Assembly: GCA_035498175.1 (NCBI GenBank)
Contig: DATKAJ010000020.1
Location: 1 to 64,000 of the forward strand
From: JALORV01 sp035498175
GTDB taxonomy: Bacteria; Pseudomonadota; Gammaproteobacteria; Burkholderiales; Burkholderiaceae_F
Reading direction: 5' to 3'
DNA: 64,000 nt
The notes below the pieces were generated by a model that searched no databases, was not told the DNA's origin, and saw nothing but the letters and a program-made list of their open reading frames with translations. The first letter of the stretch is position 1. Each line of letters begins with the position of its first letter. A program made the translations under genes and the position numbers. This document shows, piece after piece, positions 9,014 to 21,580 of the stretch.

Positions 9014-9343
9014 ATGACGATGCGAAGCGGAACTCCGATAGCAGTGCTGATGCTCGCATGCGCGACCGGCTGTGCATCGGGTCGTCTGCCGGACGCGCGC
9101 GGGCTGGACGTCATCGTGAAGGCGAGTGCCGCCGCGATTCCGCCCGATGCTGCCGGCGCGCGCCGGGTCCAGTCGGTCACCGGATGCGAAACGGAGTTCG
9201 TCCGCGTCCTGGCGACCGGCGCGGTGCTGCTGCGACTCTGGCCGACCCGCGGCGCACCCGACGTGCAGCGATGTCTGTCACTGCTGCGCTCAGCCCCGGG
9301 TGTCGAGTACGCGACACCCGATGTCCCCCTCAAGGCCTCGTGA
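9014..9343 (+). CDS. Small lipoprotein resembling a subtilisin propeptide (I9-like inhibitor)
   Basis: A 109-residue protein. The start MTMRSG at 9014 gives a proper signal sequence with a cysteine at residue 16 or 20 for lipidation (LMLACATGC). The mature part has a beta-alpha-beta pattern ending PDVQRCLSLLRSAPGVEYATPD. This closely parallels the end of the prodomain of the protease encoded 20 bases downstream (RAAAARIALDSNVEYAVPD). S8 propeptides (Inhibitor_I9) fold this way and inhibit their protease. I infer a free-standing propeptide-like chaperone or inhibitor, tethered to a membrane. The similarity is short and needs a profile search. Confidence 0.6.
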   Translation: MTMRSGTPIAVLMLACATGCASGRLPDARGLDVIVKASAAAIPPDAAGARRVQSVTGCETEFVRVLATGAVLLRLWPTRGAPDVQRCLSLLRSAPGVEYATPDVPLKAS

Positions 9344-9363
9344 TCCTTTCAGTGAGTCGTGCC

Positions 9364-11745
9364 ATGAATGCCACGTTGAAGCTCCCCGCCCGCGCAACAC
9401 TGGCCGCGCTTGCCGTCGTCCTTGGCGTACTCGCCGCACCTGCCGAAGCGCAACGCGCAAAGAACGGCAAGGCGGCCGAACCGGTCTATGCCGGCGTCAT
9501 CGTCAAGTACAAGTCCGGCTCGTCGATGCGCGCGACGGCGACGAGCGCATCGACGATGAAGACGGTCGAGGACCGCGCGCGCGTGAAATTCGCTGCTGCG
9601 CGGTCCGGCGCGATGGATGTCACCGTCTACCACTTCTCGACGCGCATGCCGGCGGCCGAGGCCCGCGCCGCGGCGGCGCGCATCGCGCTTGATTCGAACG
9701 TCGAGTACGCGGTTCCGGACCAGGTAATGCATGCGCTGCAGACGACGCCCAACGACAAGGATTACGCCGCCAGGCAGTGGAACCTGCAGGCGGCTGACAC
9801 CGTCGTGGGCGGCTCGAATCTGCCACTCGCATGGCAGCGCACCACCGGCTCGAACACGGTGGTCGTGGCGGTCGTCGATACCGGCGTCCGTCCGGGACAC
9901 CCCGACCTGGCCGGGCGTCTGCTGCCAGGCTACGACCTCATCAGCAGCGACGCCTACACGGCGCTCGGGTATCCGGCAAACTGGAATGCCGCCGATGGCA
10001 ACGGCCGGGATGCGGACGCGACAGACCCGGGCGACTACGTCGACGATGCGCTGCTGGCGATGCTACCGGCCAACAGCGGCGTGACGACGCATCCGAGCTC
10101 GTGGCATGGCACCCATGTCGCCGGCATCATCGGCGCGGCGAGCAACAACGGCGTCGGCGTGGCCGGCGTCGACTGGGCGGCGCGCATCCTGCCGGTGCGC
10201 GTGCTCGGCCGCGATGGCGGCACGACCTCCGATATCGTCGACGGCATCGCGTGGGCCGCCGGCCTCGCGGTGCCCGGCGTGCCGGCAAATCCGAATCCGG
10301 CACGCGTCATCAACCTCAGCCTCGGGGGCCCGGGCGAATGCAGCGCGGCCTTCCAGGACGCCGTGAGTCGCGCGCGGGCGGTCGGCGCGATCGTCGTGGT
10401 GGCTTCCGGCAATGAGGGCCTGCAGACGGCATCACAGCCGGCCAACTGCAATGGCGTGATCGCGGTCACGGCGCACGCGCGCGACGGTGACAACGCCAGC
10501 TACGCCAATGTCGGCGCGCAGGTGGCCATCAGCGCCCCGGGCGGCGGCTGCGGCACGTTTGCGCTGACCGACCTGAATGGCGCGCAGGACATCTGGGACA
10601 ACACCTGTGCCGGATGCCACTCGCTCGACTCGCGCCGGCAGCAGATCGACGCGCGGCCGCCGATGGGTCTCACCTTCACCAAGGCTCGCGCCGCGCTCGA
10701 GGCTGCGCTGAAAGGCACGAGCCTCAGCGGCCAGCCGACTGGAATGGAAGGGCTGGCGAGCGCGCTCCCGGGCACGCAACGCAATGACCTGGCCGGGCTG
10801 ATCTCGATGAGTACCTGCTCCGGGCCGGCAGACGGCGTGTACTCGACGCTCAACCTCGGCGACACTGAGCCGGGCGACGAGGGCTACGCCGCGTACGCCG
10901 GAACCAGCATGGCGGCTCCGCACGTCAGCGGCGTCGTCGCTTTGCTGCTGTCCCTGAGCCCGAAACTGAGTGCCGACGAGGTGAAGTCGGTCCTGCAAAC
11001 GACCGCGCGCCCGCATCCGGCGGGAAGCTACTGCGCGCAGGTCAAGGGAGTCTGCGGTGCCGGCCTGCTGGACGGGTTCGCCGCCGTCGATCACGTCGTG
11101 AACAATCGCCCGACGGTGACGGCCGGGCTGCAAGGCTCGGCGGTCGGCGTTCCACCTTCGGCCTCGTTCACCCTCGTGGGAACCGTCAAGACCGCCGGCG
11201 GACGCGCGGCACCCGCGAGTGGAATGACGTGGCGGCAGACCTCGGGCCCGACCGTATCCCTGCCGACGATGACGGGCGGTTCGATCACGGTGACGGCGCC
11301 GAGTGCCAGCGGCCGGCTCGGCTTCGAATTCGTGGCAACCGATTCCGTGGGGTACAGCGCCAGCGCCACCGCGACGGTCGTGATCAACTCGCCGCCGGTA
11401 ATGTCGGCCGTCGCGCCGGTCTCCGCGACCGCGAAACAAGCGATCTCGGGCTCGGTAAAGGCGGTCGACGCTGACGGCGACGCGATCACGTACGTGGCGA
11501 TCAATCCGCCGTCGGGTTTCAACATGAATGCGGCAACCGGTGCCTGGACCTGGACCCCGGGCTCGTCGGGCAACTACACGCTCGGCGTGATGCCGACCGA
11601 CGCGTACGGCAACGGTGTTCCGGCGAGCCTGCAGATCAACGTCGCGAAAGGCGCTGGAGATGGCGGTGGCGGAGCCGTGCCGGCGTGGGTTGCGGCGCTC
11701 CTGTTGCTGGCCCTGGGCGGTGCGCGAGGGCGACGCCGGGACTAG
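9364..11745 (+). CDS. Exported S8 (subtilisin) protease with an inserted CxxCH cytochrome-c-like segment and a C-terminal sorting helix
   Basis: A 793-residue protein. Domains in order: signal peptide (1-30); I9-like propeptide (about 40-120); S8 catalytic domain with Asp172 (VVDTGVRPGHPDL), His248 (HGTHVAG), oxyanion Asn350 (ASGNEG) and Ser515 (GTSMAAPH); two Ig/cadherin-like repeats (about 580-765); and a tail GDGGGGAVPAW, hydrophobic helix, RGRRRD typical of GlyGly-CTERM-type sorting signals. Between Asn350 and Ser515, residues about 400-485 form an extra segment with CAGCH at 415-419, PTGM downstream and a closing helix, which looks like a monoheme cytochrome c. The ATG at 9364 was chosen because it opens a clear signal peptide; upstream codons in the frame lack coding character. 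The upstream lipoprotein is probably in the same operon. Confidence 0.9.
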   Translation: MNATLKLPARATLAALAVVLGVLAAPAEAQRAKNGKAAEPVYAGVIVKYKSGSSMRATATSASTMKTVEDRARVKFAAARSGAMDVTVYHFSTRMPAAEARAAAARIALDSNVEYAVPDQVMHALQTTPNDKDYAARQWNLQAADTVVGGSNLPLAWQRTTGSNTVVVAVVDTGVRPGHPDLAGRLLPGYDLISSDAYTALGYPANWNAADGNGRDADATDPGDYVDDALLAMLPANSGVTTHPSSWHGTHVAGIIGAASNNGVGVAGVDWAARILPVRVLGRDGGTTSDIVDGIAWAAGLAVPGVPANPNPARVINLSLGGPGECSAAFQDAVSRARAVGAIVVVASGNEGLQTASQPANCNGVIAVTAHARDGDNASYANVGAQVAISAPGGGCGTFALTDLNGAQDIWDNTCAGCHSLDSRRQQIDARPPMGLTFTKARAALEAALKGTSLSGQPTGMEGLASALPGTQRNDLAGLISMSTCSGPADGVYSTLNLGDTEPGDEGYAAYAGTSMAAPHVSGVVALLLSLSPKLSADEVKSVLQTTARPHPAGSYCAQVKGVCGAGLLDGFAAVDHVVNNRPTVTAGLQGSAVGVPPSASFTLVGTVKTAGGRAAPASGMTWRQTSGPTVSLPTMTGGSITVTAPSASGRLGFEFVATDSVGYSASATATVVINSPPVMSAVAPVSATAKQAISGSVKAVDADGDAITYVAINPPSGFNMNAATGAWTWTPGSSGNYTLGVMPTDAYGNGVPASLQINVAKGAGDGGGGAVPAWVAALLLLALGGARGRRRD

Positions 11746-11827
11746 CTGGGGATCCCGCCCGCCTCGCGAACATCGGTATTCCGCGCAATTGCAGGTACCA
11801 GCGGTCGCGCAGAGGTTTCCCAGCTAG
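11742..11827. repeat. Inverted repeat between two convergent genes
   Basis: CTAGCTGGG at 11742-11750 and CCCAGCTAG at 11819-11827 are exact inverted copies flanking 68 bases. Each arm overlaps the stop codon of one of the two converging genes (the S8 protease and xdhC). A long stem could act as a bidirectional transcript end, but there is no clear T-tract. Confidence 0.4.
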
Positions 11828-12825
11828 CTGGTGCACCCTGACGCTACGGTCGCTCGTGCTCCGACCGGGATCGGAGTCGGAATCCGGTAGCCGTACTTCA
11901 CGCCGGTCATCTCGGCCAGGATCGACACCGCGATCTCAGGCGGAGTCCGCGCGCCGTTCTTAAGGCCGACCGGGCCGTGCAGCCGCTCGAGCTGTTCGGC
12001 GGACACGCCAAACTCGACCAGCCGCTCTCGGCGCTTTGCCTGGTTCTTCTGCGAACCGATCGCACCGACGTAGAACGCCTCGCTCTTCAGTGCCTCGATC
12101 AGCGCCAGGTCGTCGAGCTTGGGATCGTGTGTCAGAGCGACGATCGCGGTGTGCCGGTCCGGCCGGAAGTCGATGACCGTGTCGTCGGGCATCGTGCGCA
12201 CCAGTTGCGTGCCGGGCACCAGCCAGCCGTCGGCGTATTCGTCGCGGGGATCGCAGATCGTCACCGCGTAGTCGAGCGCGAGCGCCATCTGGGCAACGTA
12301 GTGGGTGAGCTGGCCGGCCCCGATCACGAGCAGGCGCCAGCGCGGCCCGAAGGCGGTGATGAGCCGCGCGTCGCTGGAATCGAGAACATCGGTGCCGTCG
12401 CCTTCGGCGAGTGTCACGGCGCCGGTCTTCATGTCCAGCGTGCGGACCGTGTGCAGGCCGGCCGATACTCGATCCAGCAGTTCACCGATCTGGGCCTCGC
12501 CGCCGAGCGGTTCGAGCACAAGTTCGATCGTGCCACCGCACGGCAAGCCGAAGCGGAAGGCCTCTTCGGCCGTCACGCCGTACCTGACGCGTTCGGGCCG
12601 CAGCGCGGCGGCGGCCTGGCCGCGCACGCGTTCGACCAGGTCGTCCTCGATGCAGCCGCCCGAGACCGAGCCGACGACCAGTCCGTCATCGCGGATGATC
12701 ACGAGCGAGCCGACCGGGCGCGGCGCCGAACCCCAGGTCCGCACCACCGTACCCATCACAGCCCGATGGCCGGCACGCAGCCATTCGTCCGCTTTCTTCA
12801 GGACCTGCAGGTCGACGCTGTCCAT
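11824..12825 (-). CDS. XdhC/CoxF-family molybdenum-hydroxylase maturation factor
   Basis: A 333-residue cytosolic protein. The N-terminal XdhC_CoxI domain has GTVVRTWGSAPRPVGS and GSVSGGCIEDDLV near residues 25-65, with the conserved cysteine of SGGC and a later GLPCGG. The C-terminal domain is Rossmann-like (LLVIGAGQLTHYVAQ near 175) with ALTHDPKLDD. Such proteins bind molybdenum cofactor and insert it, in sulfurated form, into xanthine-dehydrogenase-family enzymes. The start MDSVDLQVLKKADEWL at 12825 was preferred; a start at 12909 would add 28 residues without family resemblance. It is divergent from coxS, 218 bases away, and presumably serves the hydroxylase encoded there. Confidence 0.9.
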   Translation of the reverse strand: MDSVDLQVLKKADEWLRAGHRAVMGTVVRTWGSAPRPVGSLVIIRDDGLVVGSVSGGCIEDDLVERVRGQAAAALRPERVRYGVTAEEAFRFGLPCGGTIELVLEPLGGEAQIGELLDRVSAGLHTVRTLDMKTGAVTLAEGDGTDVLDSSDARLITAFGPRWRLLVIGAGQLTHYVAQMALALDYAVTICDPRDEYADGWLVPGTQLVRTMPDDTVIDFRPDRHTAIVALTHDPKLDDLALIEALKSEAFYVGAIGSQKNQAKRRERLVEFGVSAEQLERLHGPVGLKNGARTPPEIAVSILAEMTGVKYGYRIPTPIPVGARATVASGCTS

Positions 12826-13043
12826 CGCTTCCGATTCCTCCGGCGTATGCCGCGCGAGGTTGTCGAGGAATTCTAGTTCTCCTGACGCGGGACTGCTGCG
12901 GCGCGCCAATCAAGGGCAGTCAACCCAAACGCGCGATGTCATCCGCGCCCGGTTGCATCGGGCTTTTTGCTGCTGCTAATGTCCAATGCTCCGCCAGCGA
13001 CAGACAACGAGGCGGTGCGGCAAGAACATCTAAGGAGACCTGG

Positions 13044-13511
13044 ATGCCAGTCCCGCTTTCTCTGCGGGTCAACGGCAAGGCCGTCACGGCCGACGTTGAT
13101 CCTTCCCTTTCTCTGGTCAATCTGCTGCGCGAACAGCTCGGCCTGACCGGGACCCATGTCGGCTGCGATACCGCGCAGTGCGGCGCCTGCACCGTGCACG
13201 TCAACGGGCGCGCGGTGAAGAGCTGCAATGTGCTCGTGGTCCAGCTCGCCGGAGCCGAGGTGACGACGATCGAGGGCATCACCCCCGCCGAAGGCATGCA
13301 TCCGATGCAGGCGGCCTTCAAGGCCTGCCACGGCCTGCAGTGCGGCTTCTGCACGCCGGGCATGGTGATGAGCGCGATCGATCTCGTGCAGCACCATCCT
13401 CACGCGACCGAGCGCGAGATCCGCGAGGGCCTCGAGGGCAACCTGTGCCGCTGCACCGGCTACCAGAACATCGTCAAGGCGGTCGCGCAGGGCGCGGCCG
13501 CCATGAAATAG
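13044..13511 (+). CDS. coxS: CoxS-like [2Fe-2S] subunit of a molybdenum hydroxylase
   Basis: A 155-residue subunit. The N-terminal plant-type ferredoxin cluster is bound by Cys41, Cys46, Cys49 and Cys61 (CDTAQCGACT). The second cluster uses Cys100, Cys103, Cys135 and Cys137 (CGFCTPGM, NLCRCTGYQNI). It passes electrons from the molybdenum centre in CoxL to FAD in CoxM. The ATG at 13044 follows AAGGAGA closely. It is first in the S-L-M order, which is typical of form II CO-dehydrogenase-like enzymes. The symbol is by family; actual CO oxidation is not shown. Confidence 0.93.
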   Translation: MPVPLSLRVNGKAVTADVDPSLSLVNLLREQLGLTGTHVGCDTAQCGACTVHVNGRAVKSCNVLVVQLAGAEVTTIEGITPAEGMHPMQAAFKACHGLQCGFCTPGMVMSAIDLVQHHPHATEREIREGLEGNLCRCTGYQNIVKAVAQGAAAMK

Positions 13512-13520
13512 GAGGCGCTG

Positions 13521-15884
<2,364 letters not shown>

Positions 15885-15897
15885 ACGAGGAGTCGAC

Positions 15898-16692
15898 ATG
15901 GAAACGATGCACTATCACCGCCCCGCTTCAGTGGCCGACGCGGTCAAGCTCGCGGGCCAGCATGGCGACGACAAGATCCTCGCCGGAGGCCAGTCGATGC
16001 TGCCATCGATGCGCCTCGGACTGCTCGCGCCGACCGGCTGGATCGACCTTGCCGGAGTGGCCGAGCTACAGGGCATCACCGTGCAAGGCAACACGGTCAC
16101 GATCGGCGCAATGACGACGCATGCGTCGGTCGCCGCGTCTAAAGACGTGCAGTCGAAGATTCCGTCGCTCGCGAAGCTCGCTGGAGGGATCGGCGACCGC
16201 CAGGTGCGCAACCGTGGCACGATCGGCGGCTCGCTCGCGAACAACGATCCCGCTGCCTGCTATCCGGCGGCCGTCCTTGGTCTGGGCGCGACCGTTCAGA
16301 CCGATCGCCGCAAGATCGCGGCCGACGATTTCTTCAAGGGTCTGTACGAAACGGCTCTGGCGACGGGCGAAATCATCACGGCGGTCCAGTTCCCGGCGCC
16401 CGAGAAGGCGGCGTACGCGAAGTTCAGGCAGCCCGCGTCGCGTTTCGCGCTTGTCGGAGTGTTCGTCGCGAAGACCGCAGGCGGCATCCGCGTAGCGGTC
16501 ACCGGCGCCGGTCCGGGCGTGTTCCGCGTCAAGGCGCTGGAAGACAAGCTCGCCGTGAAGTTCGTGCCAGAATCCTGTGACGGCGTCGCGGTGCCGGCGT
16601 CCGGGCTGAACACGGACCTGCATGGTTCCGCGGAATATCGCGCGCACCTGATCACCGTGCTGGCGAAGCGGGCCGTAGCGGCAGCGGCCTGA
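15898..16692 (+). CDS. coxM: CoxM-like FAD-binding subunit of a molybdenum hydroxylase
   Basis: A 264-residue flavin subunit. FAD diphosphate contacts are AGGQSMLPSMRLG (about residues 24-36) and NRGTIGGSLANNDP (about 102-115), the AGGQSLLP and TIGGS motifs of the CoxM family; the C-terminal CO_deh_flav_C domain follows. It accepts electrons from CoxS and passes them to an external carrier. It is 13 bases after coxL and completes the three-subunit enzyme. Confidence 0.93.
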   Translation: METMHYHRPASVADAVKLAGQHGDDKILAGGQSMLPSMRLGLLAPTGWIDLAGVAELQGITVQGNTVTIGAMTTHASVAASKDVQSKIPSLAKLAGGIGDRQVRNRGTIGGSLANNDPAACYPAAVLGLGATVQTDRRKIAADDFFKGLYETALATGEIITAVQFPAPEKAAYAKFRQPASRFALVGVFVAKTAGGIRVAVTGAGPGVFRVKALEDKLAVKFVPESCDGVAVPASGLNTDLHGSAEYRAHLITVLAKRAVAAAA

Positions 16693-16722
16693 GCCGTGCC
16701 GCCGAAGAAGTCAGGAGGAGTC

Positions 16723-17193
16723 ATGGCGAAGGTTCCGTACATTCCGGCGGGCTATCACGCAGTGACTCCGTACCTGGCGGTGCGCGATGCGGTTGCGGCG
16801 GTGGAGTTCTATCGCCGCGCGTTCGGCGCCGAGCTCGTGATGAAGTTGACGATGCCCGACGGCAAGTACGCGCATGCCGAGATAATGATCGGCGATTCGC
16901 ACGTGATGATGGCCGAGGAAAACCCGCAATGGGGCAACAAGAGCCCGGCCACGCTCGGCGGATCGCCGGTGTCGTTCATGGTGTACGTGCCGGACGCCGA
17001 TGCCGCGTTCGCGCGCGCTCTGGCCGCCGGATGCACGCAGGTGCGGCCGGTCGAGGACCAGTTCTATGGCGACCGCACCGGAACGCTGAAGGACCCTTAC
17101 GGCTTCCAGTGGTCGCTTGGTACGCACATCGAAGACGTCAGCGAAGCCGAGGGCCAGCGCCGCATGGAAGCGATGTTCGCCAAGTCATCGTGA
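16723..17193 (+). CDS. VOC-family protein, PhnB/YdeN-like glyoxalase-fold
   Basis: A 156-residue protein of the vicinal-oxygen-chelate superfamily. It has the typical opening YLAVRDAVAAVEFYRRAFGAE, then EIMIGDSHVMMAEE, and the closing FYGDRTGTLKDPYGFQWSLGTH, as in PhnB-type proteins. The start at 16723 follows an AGGAGG sequence; an in-frame start at 16696 is less likely. Function is unknown; it lies just after coxM and may ride on the same transcript. Confidence 0.85.
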   Translation: MAKVPYIPAGYHAVTPYLAVRDAVAAVEFYRRAFGAELVMKLTMPDGKYAHAEIMIGDSHVMMAEENPQWGNKSPATLGGSPVSFMVYVPDADAAFARALAAGCTQVRPVEDQFYGDRTGTLKDPYGFQWSLGTHIEDVSEAEGQRRMEAMFAKSS

Positions 17194-17257
17194 CCGGCGG
17201 ATTCTGGCGCAGCAGCGGCAGCACGGTCGCCTGATCGACCGCGGCGTGGCGAGGCTG

Positions 17258-17344
17258 CGGCCCTTCCATCCCGACTACTTCGCTGCGTTCGACATCGATC
17301 CGGACGGCAACAATATCGAGGCCGTCTTGCACGGACGGTCGTAG
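17258..17344 (+). pseudogene. C-terminal remnant of a second VOC-family protein
   Basis: The frame ending at 17344 encodes RPFHPDYFAAFDIDPDGN and then NIEAVLHGRS, which is the characteristic end of a glyoxalase/dioxygenase-type VOC protein (Y-x-A-F-x-x-D-P-D-G-N-x-I-E). The upstream part of that frame shows no VOC sequence and there is no matching start. I read it as the tail of a decayed gene. It lies directly after an intact VOC gene of a different subgroup. Confidence 0.65.
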
Positions 17345-17460
17345 CGTCCGGCCGACTCTGTCCGGATCCCGTTCTGAGCCGTCGGGCATGGAGCGAGGCG
17401 CGGCCTGATCTCCGCTGTGTGCAAGCGACACGTCCGCTCGATGCCGGCACAATGGCGGTC

Positions 17461-19128
17461 ATGTCCGGCACGCACGACATCACGAACCAGTCGACGCCAT
17501 TTGTCGATCGCAATCTCTATGCGCTCGACACTGTTTTGCAGGAGGGCGTTGCTCGCTTCGACGCCGGCTGGGCGGGCGCCGAACTGCGCGCCCTGGGCGC
17601 ACGGGTCGGCAGCGCGGAGGTGGCGGAGTGGGCGCGCCTCGCGAATGCCTGGCCGCCGCAGCTGCGCAACTTCGACCGCGGCGGGCGGCGCGTCGACGAG
17701 GTCGAGTTCCATCCGGGCTGGCACGAGTTGATGCGGCTGCTGCTCGGCGCAGGCGTTCACGCCGACCCGTGGGCTGAACCGAAGGCCGGTGCGCAGGTTG
17801 CACGGGCGGCGAAGTACCTGCTGTTTGCGCAGGTCGAAAATGGCACGCAGTGCCCGGTCACGATGACCTACGCGGTCGTGCCGGTGCTGCAGCGCCACGC
17901 CGCCACAGTCGCGGGGATAGCGCAGGACTGGCTGCCGCGCATCCTGTCGCATGACTACGATCCGGCTTCGCAGCCGGTCGGCGGCAAGCGCGGTGCCCTG
18001 ATCGGCATGGGGATGACCGAAAAGCAGGGCGGTTCGGACGTGCGCAGCAACACGACGTTCGCGGAGCCCGACGGTCGCGGTGGCTGGGGTGAGCGCTACC
18101 GCATCACCGGCCACAAGTGGTTCTTCTCGGCGCCGCAGTGCGATGCGCATCTCGTGCTGGCGCAGACCGACCGCGGCTCGGCGGCAGGGCTTTCGTGTTT
18201 CCTGCTGCCGCGCTGGCGTGCTGACGGCACGCGCAACGCCATCACCGTGCAGCGGCTCAAGGACAAGGTCGGCAACCGGTCCAATGCCTCGAGCGAAGTC
18301 GAGTTCGAGGATGCCGAGGCGTATCGCGTGGGCGAGATCGGCCGGGGCGTCCCGACGATCCTCGAAATGGGGACGCACACGCGACTCGATTGCGCGATCG
18401 CATCCGCGGGAATCCTGCGTGCGGTGCTGACGCAGGCGCTGCACCACGCACGCGAGCGCGCGGCGTTCGGGCGGCAACTTGCCGAACAGCCGCTGATGCG
18501 CAACGTGCTGGCCGACCTCGCGCTTGAGTCCGAGGCGGCGACGCTCCTGGCGTTGCGGCTGGCGCACGCCTACGACGGCCGGCACGCCCACGATGAGCAC
18601 GAGGCACTGATCGCGCGCGTGCTGACGCCCGCGGCGAAGTACTGGATCTGCAAGCGCCTGCCGACGGCGACCGCCGAAGCCATGGAGGTGATGGGCGGCA
18701 ACGGCTACGTCGAGGAGGGACCGTTCGCGCGCTTCTATCGCGAGGCACCCTTGAACTCGATCTGGGAAGGTGCCGGCAACATCATGGGCCTCGACGTGCT
18801 GCGTGCGCTGGGCCGCGTGCCCGCCGTGCGCGACGCGCTGCTGGCGGAACTCGGCAGTGCGCGGGGCCATCGCGCTTACGATGCCTACGTCGAGGCATTG
18901 GCCCACGACTTGGCACGCGCCGATCTCGACGAAGCCGACGCTCGCGCGCTGACCGAGCGCATTGCGCTCGCGGTGCAGGCTGCGCTGCTGATCCAGGGCA
19001 GCTCCGCGGCGGTCGCCGATGCCTTCTGCGCGTCGCGGCTCGCATCGGGCGGATGGGGGCGCAGCTTCGGGACGCTGCCCGCGGCCATCGATCCCGCGCC
19101 GCTGCTCGCACGCGTGCTGCCGTTGTAG
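17461..19128 (+). CDS. AidB-like acyl-CoA dehydrogenase family protein
   Basis: A 555-residue flavoprotein matching E. coli AidB along its length by eye: THDITNQSTPF at the start, WHELMRLLL, QVENGTQCPVTMTYA, LIGMGMTEKQGGSDV, GHKWFFSAPQCDAHLV, LKDKVGNRSNASSEVEF, and EVMGGNGYVEEG near 415. AidB binds FAD and DNA and is induced in the alkylation response; its enzymatic role is not settled. The start at 17461 aligns with AidB; 17452 is an alternative. It lies between the cox hydroxylase genes and the ABC importer with no obvious functional tie. Confidence 0.9.
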   Translation: MSGTHDITNQSTPFVDRNLYALDTVLQEGVARFDAGWAGAELRALGARVGSAEVAEWARLANAWPPQLRNFDRGGRRVDEVEFHPGWHELMRLLLGAGVHADPWAEPKAGAQVARAAKYLLFAQVENGTQCPVTMTYAVVPVLQRHAATVAGIAQDWLPRILSHDYDPASQPVGGKRGALIGMGMTEKQGGSDVRSNTTFAEPDGRGGWGERYRITGHKWFFSAPQCDAHLVLAQTDRGSAAGLSCFLLPRWRADGTRNAITVQRLKDKVGNRSNASSEVEFEDAEAYRVGEIGRGVPTILEMGTHTRLDCAIASAGILRAVLTQALHHARERAAFGRQLAEQPLMRNVLADLALESEAATLLALRLAHAYDGRHAHDEHEALIARVLTPAAKYWICKRLPTATAEAMEVMGGNGYVEEGPFARFYREAPLNSIWEGAGNIMGLDVLRALGRVPAVRDALLAELGSARGHRAYDAYVEALAHDLARADLDEADARALTERIALAVQAALLIQGSSAAVADAFCASRLASGGWGRSFGTLPAAIDPAPLLARVLPL

Positions 19129-19142
19129 CCGGGAGCGAGGGG

Positions 19143-19511
19143 ATGCCATTCACGCTGACGATCGAGCAGAAGGACGGCTACCTGCACGCGGTCGTGACCG
19201 GCGACAACACCAAGGAAGATATCCTCGGCTACCTGCGGGAACTCATGCAGGAGTGTCGCGCGCGTGCGGCCACACGCTTGTTGATCGAGGAGCGGCTGTC
19301 CGGCCCGCGCCTCGGGCCGGTGGATGTGTTCGATATCGCCGCCCAGGGCAACGCGAAGGCTGTGGGCCCGCTGCACGCGATCGCCTACGTCGACGTGAAT
19401 GCGGTCGGCCAGACGATGAAGTTCGCCGAGAACGTTGCGGTCAACCGCGGCCTGCCGATACGCATGTTCGACACCGTGATCGACGCGGAGAAGTGGCTGC
19501 TCGGCCAGTAG
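19143..19511 (+). CDS. Small protein of unknown function, possibly STAS/SpoIIAA-like
   Basis: A 122-residue cytosolic protein with no name I recognise with certainty. The pattern is beta strands (FTLTIEQKDGYLHAVVTG), an amphipathic helix (TKEDILGYLRELMQEC), a strand (TRLLIEE), a helix, and a C-terminal IDAEKWLLGQ. This resembles the SpoIIAA-like fold of small proteins that end in D-x-x-x-A-x-x-W-L. It starts 14 bases after the aidB-like stop and is probably co-transcribed. Confidence 0.7.
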   Translation: MPFTLTIEQKDGYLHAVVTGDNTKEDILGYLRELMQECRARAATRLLIEERLSGPRLGPVDVFDIAAQGNAKAVGPLHAIAYVDVNAVGQTMKFAENVAVNRGLPIRMFDTVIDAEKWLLGQ

Positions 19512-19542
19512 TCCTCGGCTGGGCGGGCTTGCGACCGCCGCC

Positions 19543-20517
<975 letters not shown>

Positions 20518-20575
20518 CCAGGAGCCTCAGCCCTTTGCGCTGCGGCGTTGGGCGCTTCGGAGCGGCCGAGCGCGC

Positions 20576-21579
<1,004 letters not shown>

Positions 21580-21580
<1 letters not shown>

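Noticed and set aside
17275..19149. Open frame of 624 codons on the - strand opposite the AidB-like gene
   Set aside because: The + strand has an AidB sequence throughout. The - frame is rich in Arg, His and Ala, as expected for the antisense of GC-rich codons, and has no known motif.
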